Assembly (NCBI GenBank): GCA_946477505.1
Contig: CAMKYP010000085.1
Span: 1 to 11,279, forward strand
DNA: 11,279 nt
From: an uncultured Dechloromonas sp.
Lineage (GTDB): Bacteria; Pseudomonadota; Gammaproteobacteria; Burkholderiales; Rhodocyclaceae
Direction of reading: 5' to 3'
Positions 6,821-11,279 of the stretch are shown here, piece by piece; within the stretch, counting starts at the first letter, position 1, and every line of letters begins with the position of its first letter. The notes beneath the pieces are model-generated. The model had not been told where the DNA came from and made no database searches. It saw nothing but the letters and a program-made list of their open reading frames with translations. Both the position numbers and the translations under genes were made by a program.

Positions 6821-8055
6821 TCTGTTTTACCTCCGGGCAACGCCCGTAGTCGTTCAATTTCTACCCAGGCAGCAGCCAATTCATAGCGCGCCGAAATCAG
6901 CTCGGCCCGCGCCGCGCGATACACGCGCTGAGCGTCCACTACCTCCAGAAAGCTGCGCTCGCCAAAGCGATAAGCTGCATCCGCCACCTTGAGGGCTGCT
7001 TCGGCTTTCCGGACAATGCCCGACTCGAGGGCTGTCACCTGTGCTCGTGCGATGCCATATACCTGATAGGCCGAATCCAGAGACTGTCCCAGCGCAAATT
7101 CCTGCGCAAGCAACTCATTGCGCGCCCTCGCCAGTTGCGCCTCGGCCTCGGCGACCGGCCCGGTGCGACGATCCCACAGCGGAATGCTCATGGTCAGCCC
7201 GACGCGCGAAGTTTGCACATCCGGATCCTGCTCGCGCCCCGCTTTCACGGCGAAGGTCGGCCAGCGCTTCTTGCGTTCGAGTTCCAGCACGCGTTCGGCC
7301 CGCTGCAATTCGGCGCGACTGCGCGCCAGATCGGGACTCGCACTCTGCATCTGCAGGCGTGCCCTCTCGAGCTCGGACAACTCAGGCACATTCGAAAGCT
7401 GCCCCTCAAGCACAAAGTCCGGCGGCAAGGCATCGCCAACCGCCTGGCGCAGCAAGGCCCTCGCCTGCTGGACACGGAAGGTGGCCGCCTGAACGGATTT
7501 CTCTGCATTCAACGACTCGGCTTCTGCCCGCATCAACTCCAGGCGCGGGGCTTCACCCGTCTCGACACGCAGCGCAATACGCGAACGCACGCCCTCCACC
7601 AACTCCGCATCCAGGCGCGCGTTCCTCAACTCGGCCTCGCGCCGCAAAACGTCAAAATAGCGCACGCGCAAGCGGGCAATCACGTCGGCGTTAAACACCC
7701 GAGCCGACGCCTGTGTCGACGCAACCACCGCTTCCGCGGCGCCAATTCGTGGACCGCGCACCCACGGCATATCCAACGGCTGCGTCAACATCACGCTGTT
7801 CGCGTCTCCGGCAGTGGCGCCGACACCGCGCGGGCGCACCGAGCCGGCAAGGTATTCGATTTCCGGATTCGGAAAGGCGCCCGCCGTGGTCACCCCCGCC
7901 TGGGCGGACTGCACCTGGTCGCGCATGGCCTGTACCGCCCGGCTGGTTTCAAGTGCCAACGACTCAAGATGAGGTAAATCATACGAAGCCTGAGCAAAAG
8001 CCAAGGAACTTCCCATGCCCAGCAGCGCCACCCAGTATTTAAGCTTGTGTTTCAT
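6817..8055 (-). CDS. TolC/CzcC-family outer-membrane factor
   Basis: The 412-residue protein has a cleavable Sec signal peptide (MKHKLKYWVALLGMGSSLAFA, probable cut before QASYD). The mature chain contains the two long-helix repeats of outer-membrane efflux proteins: NPEIEYLAGS and NSVMLTQPLDMPW in the first half, then WPTFAVKAGREQDPDVQTSRVGLTMSIPLWDRR and FGERSFLEVVDAQRVYRAARAEL in the second. Length is typical of CzcC (about 400-420). It forms the trimeric exit duct for the adaptor and RND pump encoded immediately downstream. Its stop overlaps the adaptor start (ATGA at 6820-6817). The start follows the htpX stop by 21 nt and has no strong Shine-Dalgarno (only AAAGCGAA), so translation may depend on htpX readthrough or be weak. 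No metal-binding insert is visible. Confidence 0.93.
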   Translation of the reverse strand: MKHKLKYWVALLGMGSSLAFAQASYDLPHLESLALETSRAVQAMRDQVQSAQAGVTTAGAFPNPEIEYLAGSVRPRGVGATAGDANSVMLTQPLDMPWVRGPRIGAAEAVVASTQASARVFNADVIARLRVRYFDVLRREAELRNARLDAELVEGVRSRIALRVETGEAPRLELMRAEAESLNAEKSVQAATFRVQQARALLRQAVGDALPPDFVLEGQLSNVPELSELERARLQMQSASPDLARSRAELQRAERVLELERKKRWPTFAVKAGREQDPDVQTSRVGLTMSIPLWDRRTGPVAEAEAQLARARNELLAQEFALGQSLDSAYQVYGIARAQVTALESGIVRKAEAALKVADAAYRFGERSFLEVVDAQRVYRAARAELISARYELAAAWVEIERLRALPGGKTE

Positions 8056-8076
8056 AAATTCGCTTTGTTGCTGCGT

Positions 8077-8955
8077 TCAACGGGCGTTCAGAGCAGAAAT
8101 TCGCTCTTCCAGCGGCGGATGGCTTGAGAACAAAGCCATGAAGCTCTCCTTGCCCCCCGCGATACCGGAAGCGGCCATACTCTGTGGCAACGGCTCCGTA
8201 TGCAAGTTCCCTAGCCGACGCAAAGCATTCTGCATCGGCGTCGGCGAACCCATCAGGCTAGCTGCACCGGCATCGGCGCGGAATTCACGCTGACGGGAGA
8301 ACCAGGCAACGATGATGCTGGCCAGGACACCGAAGACGATTTCGCAGACGATGCTGGTCACCATGTAGCCGATGCCCGGGCCGCTGCTCTCCTCGTCATT
8401 GCGCCGCAGGAAACTATCCACGACATAACCGACAACACGAGACAGGAAAACGACGAAGGTATTGACCACGCCCTGGATCAAGGTCAACGTCACCATGTCG
8501 CCATTGGCGATGTGCGCGACCTCATGGGCCAGTACAGCCTCTGCCTCCTCGCGGGTCATGCTCTGCAGCAAGCCTGTGGAGACGGCAACCAACGAGCTGT
8601 TCTTGGTCGCGCCAGTCGCGAAGGCATTCGGCTCGCCGTCGTAAATCGCCACTTCAGGCATGGGCAAACCTGCTTTCTGGCTCAGCTTGGCGACGGTATC
8701 GACCAGCCAGACCTCGGTCGATGTACTTGGATGTGTAATGACCTGCGCACCGGTACTCCACTTGGCCATGGTCTTCGACATGAGCAGCGAAATGAAGGCG
8801 CCACCGAAGCCGATCACAGCGGCAAACACGAACAACATGCCGACATTGAGGCCATTGGCGGTCAGGAACTTGTTGACGCCGAGCAGGCTGGTCACGACGC
8901 TGAGCACCAGCATCACGGCCAGGTTGGTCAGCAGGAACAGAACGATGCGTTTCAT
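8077..8955 (-). CDS. htpX: HtpX membrane zinc metalloprotease
   Basis: The protein has 292 residues, the usual HtpX length. Two N-terminal membrane helices (about 4-25 and 38-60) precede a cytosolic catalytic region with HEVAH (144-148) and the third zinc ligand Glu224 in RQREFRADAGAA. Two further hydrophobic segments (about 158-178 and 196-217) lie between them. The C-terminal SSHPPLEERISALN signature is intact. HtpX degrades misfolded or damaged inner-membrane proteins, in partnership with FtsH in E. coli. The start is ATG 8955, with a strong GGAGGA 8 nt upstream. The gene faces away from the LysR-type regulator across 104 nt and ends 21 nt before the outer-membrane factor gene on the same strand, so transcription could continue into the pump operon. 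No active-site residue is missing. Confidence 0.96.
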   Translation of the reverse strand: MKRIVLFLLTNLAVMLVLSVVTSLLGVNKFLTANGLNVGMLFVFAAVIGFGGAFISLLMSKTMAKWSTGAQVITHPSTSTEVWLVDTVAKLSQKAGLPMPEVAIYDGEPNAFATGATKNSSLVAVSTGLLQSMTREEAEAVLAHEVAHIANGDMVTLTLIQGVVNTFVVFLSRVVGYVVDSFLRRNDEESSGPGIGYMVTSIVCEIVFGVLASIIVAWFSRQREFRADAGAASLMGSPTPMQNALRRLGNLHTEPLPQSMAASGIAGGKESFMALFSSHPPLEERISALNAR

Positions 8956-9059
8956 AGACTATATCCTCCAAAGAGAAACGGCCTCGATGGTATTGCATTG
9001 CAACAATCAATAAAACCGGAGCAAAATTAACTATTACTTCGTTTTTTTCTGTTGAACTC
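8956..9059. promoter_or_regulatory. Divergent control region between htpX and the NhaR-like regulator
   Basis: These 104 bases are clearly more AT-rich than the flanking genes and must hold the promoters for both divergent genes. The centre contains the perfect dyad TTGCA-T-TGCAA (8993-9003), nested with TATTG (8991-8995) and CAATA (9008-9012), a plausible site for a LysR-type regulator. A run of seven T (9042-9048) lies just before the regulator start, which has no Shine-Dalgarno. I could not find a convincing sigma70 or sigma32 -35/-10 pair on either strand, so promoters are inferred from layout only. Confidence 0.5.
8964..8969 (-). promoter_or_regulatory. Shine-Dalgarno of htpX
   Basis: GGAGGA on the minus strand with an 8-nt spacer to ATG 8955. 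It fixes the htpX start. Confidence 0.75.
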
Positions 9060-9968
9060 ATGAGCCAAGTCAATTTTAAACACCTGCACTACTTCTGGGT
9101 TGTCGCCCAGGAAGGCAGCATCACCCGCGCCGCCGATCGCCTCGGCGTCGCCATCCAGACCATATCCGGGCAACTATCGCTGCTCGAACGGCAACTCGGC
9201 AAGGCACTGTTCAACAGCCAAGGGCGCGGCCTGGTTCTTAGCGACGCAGGCCGCATTGCGCTGGGCTACGCCGACCAGATTTTTCAGCTTGGCGACGCAT
9301 TGGTCGACGCGATCCAGCATAGCGACAGCGAATCGACCTTGCGCCTGCGTGCCGGTATTTCCGACGGTATTCCAAAGCTCCTTGCCTACCGATTGCTATC
9401 CACAGTAACCGAAATGCCGGCCGATGTCCGTCTGATCTGCGATGAAGGGGAATTTGAAACGCTGCTTGCCGACCTCGCCCTGCATCGACTGGACGTGGTA
9501 CTGACCGATCGCGCCGCACCGGTAGGCGGCAACTTGAAAGTATTCAGTACCCGACTGGGTGAGTTTGCCACCGGACTGTTCGGCACCCCGGCCTTGGTTG
9601 AACGTTACGGTAAGGATTTTCCGGCATCGCTCGATGGCGCACCGATGTTGTTGCCTACCCGTCACAACGCCTTGCGTGGCCGCATCGACCGCTGGCTGGA
9701 GATCGCCGGAATTCGTCCCAAAATCGTCGGCGAATTTGAAGATAGCGCCCTGCTCAACACCTTCGGCCGGGGCGGGCTGGGCATATTCCCCGCACCGCTC
9801 GCCCTCGTCGCGCAAGTTGCCCAACAGCTCGATGCCCGGCCGCTGGGAGCCATGCAAGGCGTTAGCGAGCAAATCTACGCCATTTCCAGCGAACGCCGGA
9901 TTCGCCACCCCGCCGTCGAAGCCTTGTGCGCGGCAGCGGCTCAGGACACCTCCGAGCCAAGGGTATAA
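9060..9968 (+). CDS. LysR-type transcriptional regulator, NhaR-like
   Basis: At 302 residues this is the normal LTTR length. The N-terminal winged helix-turn-helix (about 1-62: FKHLHYFWVVAQEGSITRAADRLGVAIQTISGQLSLLERQLG) and the effector domain (about 90-295) follow E. coli NhaR closely from memory: HLHYFW versus HLYYFW, QTISGQ versus QTITGQ, KGRGLEPS-like QGRGLVLS, GEFEDSALLNTFG versus GEFDDAALMKAFG, and RIRHPAVEALC near the end. NhaR activates the Na+/H+ antiporter nhaA and some envelope genes in E. coli; no antiporter is present here, so the target is unknown. By layout the divergent htpX and its own promoter are the obvious candidates. ATG 9060 is chosen by this N-terminal match even though no Shine-Dalgarno precedes it. 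Its stop codon lies inside the TATAAT box of the next gene. Confidence 0.88.
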   Translation: MSQVNFKHLHYFWVVAQEGSITRAADRLGVAIQTISGQLSLLERQLGKALFNSQGRGLVLSDAGRIALGYADQIFQLGDALVDAIQHSDSESTLRLRAGISDGIPKLLAYRLLSTVTEMPADVRLICDEGEFETLLADLALHRLDVVLTDRAAPVGGNLKVFSTRLGEFATGLFGTPALVERYGKDFPASLDGAPMLLPTRHNALRGRIDRWLEIAGIRPKIVGEFEDSALLNTFGRGGLGIFPAPLALVAQVAQQLDARPLGAMQGVSEQIYAISSERRIRHPAVEALCAAAAQDTSEPRV

Positions 9969-9969
9969 T
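9964..9969 (+). promoter_or_regulatory. Perfect sigma70 -10 box (TATAAT) for dacA, overlapping the regulator stop
   Basis: TATAAT occurs at 9964-9969 and includes the TAA stop (9966-9968) of the NhaR-like gene. Such a hexamer is uncommon by chance in this GC-rich sequence. It would place transcription start near 9976, about 29 nt before ATG 10005. The -35 is poor: the best candidate is AGGACA (9943-9948, matching GACA of TTGACA) with a short 15-nt spacer, and there is no extended -10 TG. Confidence 0.6.
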
Positions 9970-10004
9970 TGATCTCCCCCAACGCACCTCCAAAGAAAAA
10001 ACCC

Positions 10005-11144
10005 ATGTCGCTGTTTCGCAAGACGGCAGTCATTCTGCTCAGTATCACCCTCGCCGCCCCGGCCTTCGCCCAACAACTCCCCGTTCCGCCCGCACTGGCC
10101 GCCAAATCGTGGCTACTGCTTGATCTCGGCTCCAATCAGGTGCTGACCGCCGAAAAGCCGGATGACCGCCTCGAACCCGCATCGCTGACCAAGCTGATGA
10201 CGGCCTACCTGACATTCGCCGCCATCCACAAGAAAACCCTGGCCCTGGACCAGCCGCTGCCGGTTTCCGAAAAAGCTTGGCGCACCGGCGGATCGAAGAT
10301 GTTCATCCGCGTCGACACCCAGGTTCCGGTCGAAGACCTAATCAAGGGCATGATCGTGCAATCCGGGAACGATGCCTGCGTCACGCTGGCCGAGGGCATT
10401 GCCGGCAGCGAGGAAAACTTCGCGCAAATGATGAACCGCGAAGCACAGCGCCTGGGCATGACGAACAGCCACTTCACGAATTCGACCGGCCTGCCCGACG
10501 CCAACCACTACACCACGGCACGCGACCTGTCGCTGCTTGCCTCGGCGTTGATCCGCGACTTCCCGGTCGAGTACGGCAAGTACTATTCGATGAAGGAATT
10601 CCGCTACAACAACATCACCCAGCCGAACCGCAACCGCCTGCTCTTCATCGACCCCACTGTCGATGGCGTCAAGACCGGCCACACCGATGCCGCCGGCTAT
10701 TGCCTGATTTCCTCTGCCCTGCGCGACAAGCGCCGCCTGCTCTCGGTCATGCTCGGCACGGCATCCGACAATGCCCGCGCCAGCGAGTCGCAGAAGCTGC
10801 TCAACTGGGGCTTCATTTCCTACGAATCCGTCGCGCTCTTCGCCAAGGATCAGGAAGTCGCCAAGCTGCGCGTCTGGAAGGGTGCCCAGAGCGAGATCAA
10901 GGCCCGCTTCCCGAACGATCTGGGCATTGCCGTCCCGAAAGGCTACGCCGACAAGGTGAAATCCGAATTCGTCGCCGAGCCGCGCCTGATCGCGCCGATC
11001 GAGATCGGCCAGAAACTGGGCGTCGTCAAGGTCACCGTCGAAGATAAGCCGTATGGTGAATATCCGGTTCTGGCGCTTGAAAAAATCGAACTCGGCAATA
11101 TCTTCATTCGCATCATCGACACCATCCGCCTGTGGTTCAACTAA
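10005..11144 (+). CDS. dacA: D-alanyl-D-alanine carboxypeptidase (PBP5/6 family)
   Basis: The protein has 379 residues. The signal peptide MSLFRKTAVILLSITLAAPAFA is followed by a mature chain starting QQLPVPP. All three penicillin-binding motifs are present: SLTK (Ser60 nucleophile, Lys63), SGN (120-122) and KTG (223-225, followed by HTDAAGY). The C-terminal PBP5 beta domain ends in an amphipathic stretch (IFIRIIDTIRLWFN), the usual membrane anchor. The enzyme removes the terminal D-Ala from peptidoglycan pentapeptides in the periplasm. An in-frame TTG at 9969 would add 12 residues (ISPNAPPKKKP) ahead of the signal peptide, but it lies in the -10 box, so ATG 10005 is preferred. The ribosome site is weak (AAAGAA). 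The next gene begins 4 nt after the stop, implying one operon. Confidence 0.95.
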   Translation: MSLFRKTAVILLSITLAAPAFAQQLPVPPALAAKSWLLLDLGSNQVLTAEKPDDRLEPASLTKLMTAYLTFAAIHKKTLALDQPLPVSEKAWRTGGSKMFIRVDTQVPVEDLIKGMIVQSGNDACVTLAEGIAGSEENFAQMMNREAQRLGMTNSHFTNSTGLPDANHYTTARDLSLLASALIRDFPVEYGKYYSMKEFRYNNITQPNRNRLLFIDPTVDGVKTGHTDAAGYCLISSALRDKRRLLSVMLGTASDNARASESQKLLNWGFISYESVALFAKDQEVAKLRVWKGAQSEIKARFPNDLGIAVPKGYADKVKSEFVAEPRLIAPIEIGQKLGVVKVTVEDKPYGEYPVLALEKIELGNIFIRIIDTIRLWFN

Positions 11145-11148
11145 ACGC

Positions 11149-11279
11149 ATGACACCTTACGTCGCCGACCCCGTTTACCTGAACGGCCGTTTCCTGCCCT
11201 TGGCGGAAGCGGGCATCTCGCCGCTCGACCGCGGCTTCCTGTACGGGGACGGCGTCTATGAGGTCATCCCGGTTTACTC
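11149..11279 (+). CDS. D-amino-acid aminotransferase (class IV PLP), 3'-truncated by window edge
   Basis: The first 43 codons are visible: an initial VYLNGRFLPLAEAGISPLDRGFLYGDGVYEVIPVY segment that matches the N-terminus of fold-type IV aminotransferases, especially D-alanine transaminases (DRGFxxGDGVYEVIPVY). These PLP enzymes interconvert D-amino acids and 2-oxo acids. The catalytic lysine lies beyond the window, so completeness cannot be judged. The start ATG 11149 is 4 nt after the dacA stop with no Shine-Dalgarno, which suggests coupling to dacA. In many betaproteobacteria dacA and this gene are followed by ybeD (DUF493), lipB and lipA, so those genes are expected next. Related class IV members (branched-chain aminotransferase, aminodeoxychorismate lyase) are less likely from this N-terminus. 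Confidence 0.87.
   Translation, partial: MTPYVADPVYLNGRFLPLAEAGISPLDRGFLYGDGVYEVIPVY

Noticed and set aside
5657..6886. 409-codon plus-strand frame opposite the adaptor gene
   Set aside because: Antisense shadow of a clear CzcB-type gene; no recognisable motif.
7135..7977. 280-codon plus-strand frame opposite the outer-membrane factor
   Set aside because: Low-complexity composition typical of shadow frames; the minus strand encodes a clear TolC-family protein.
9042..9048. Run of seven T as a terminator tail
   Set aside because: No GC-rich hairpin precedes it, and it lies in the leader of the regulator gene.
8956..9059. Heat-shock (sigma32) promoter for htpX
   Set aside because: No acceptable match to CTTGAAA and CCCCAT elements at proper spacing could be found on the minus strand.
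10338..11150. 270-codon minus-strand frame opposite dacA
   Set aside because: dacA has all catalytic motifs on the plus strand; the opposite frame has no family features.

Overview
This is a chromosomal segment from a GC-rich Gram-negative bacterium. It encodes outer-membrane, lipoprotein and periplasmic envelope components. The gene order dacA then a D-amino-acid aminotransferase, the NhaR-like regulator and the PII-like gene beside a heavy-metal RND pump suggest a betaproteobacterium, possibly Rhodocyclales (Dechloromonas/Azonexus-like). That placement is inference from gene content, not from a marker gene.

Layout, left to right. (1) nt 3-1196, plus strand: the 3' part of a VOC/glyoxalase-fold protein, then a 250-residue helical protein of unknown function starting 6 nt later. 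(2) nt 1193-8055, minus strand, transcribed right to left: outer-membrane factor, lipoprotein adaptor, HME-type RND pump, a divergent PII-like protein and a GAF-PAS sensor. The first four genes are joined by three consecutive 4-nt ATGA stop/start overlaps. The GAF-PAS gene follows within about 116 nt, and its stop codon overlaps that of the convergent helical-protein gene. (3) nt 8077-8955, minus strand: htpX, a membrane zinc protease, ending 21 nt before the outer-membrane factor, so it could be the first gene of the same transcript. (4) nt 8956-9059: an AT-rich divergent control region. (5) nt 9060-9968, plus strand: a LysR-type regulator closely resembling NhaR. (6) nt 10005-11279, plus strand: dacA (D,D-carboxypeptidase) and the beginning of a D-amino-acid aminotransferase, with a TATAAT box for dacA straddling the stop codon of the regulator.

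How they may work together. The OMF-MFP-RND genes make a tripartite cation efflux pump. The PII-like protein is translationally coupled to the pump. It lacks the uridylylated tyrosine and several nucleotide/2-oxoglutarate contact residues of GlnB, so it probably senses something other than nitrogen status. It fits the PII-NG group known beside metal RND pumps. The GAF-PAS protein has no output domain. Together with htpX (membrane-protein quality control) the cluster looks like an envelope/metal-stress module with unusual cytoplasmic sensors. The PII-like and GAF-PAS pair is the most interesting part. I see no RNA genes, CRISPR arrays, insertion sequences or phage genes.
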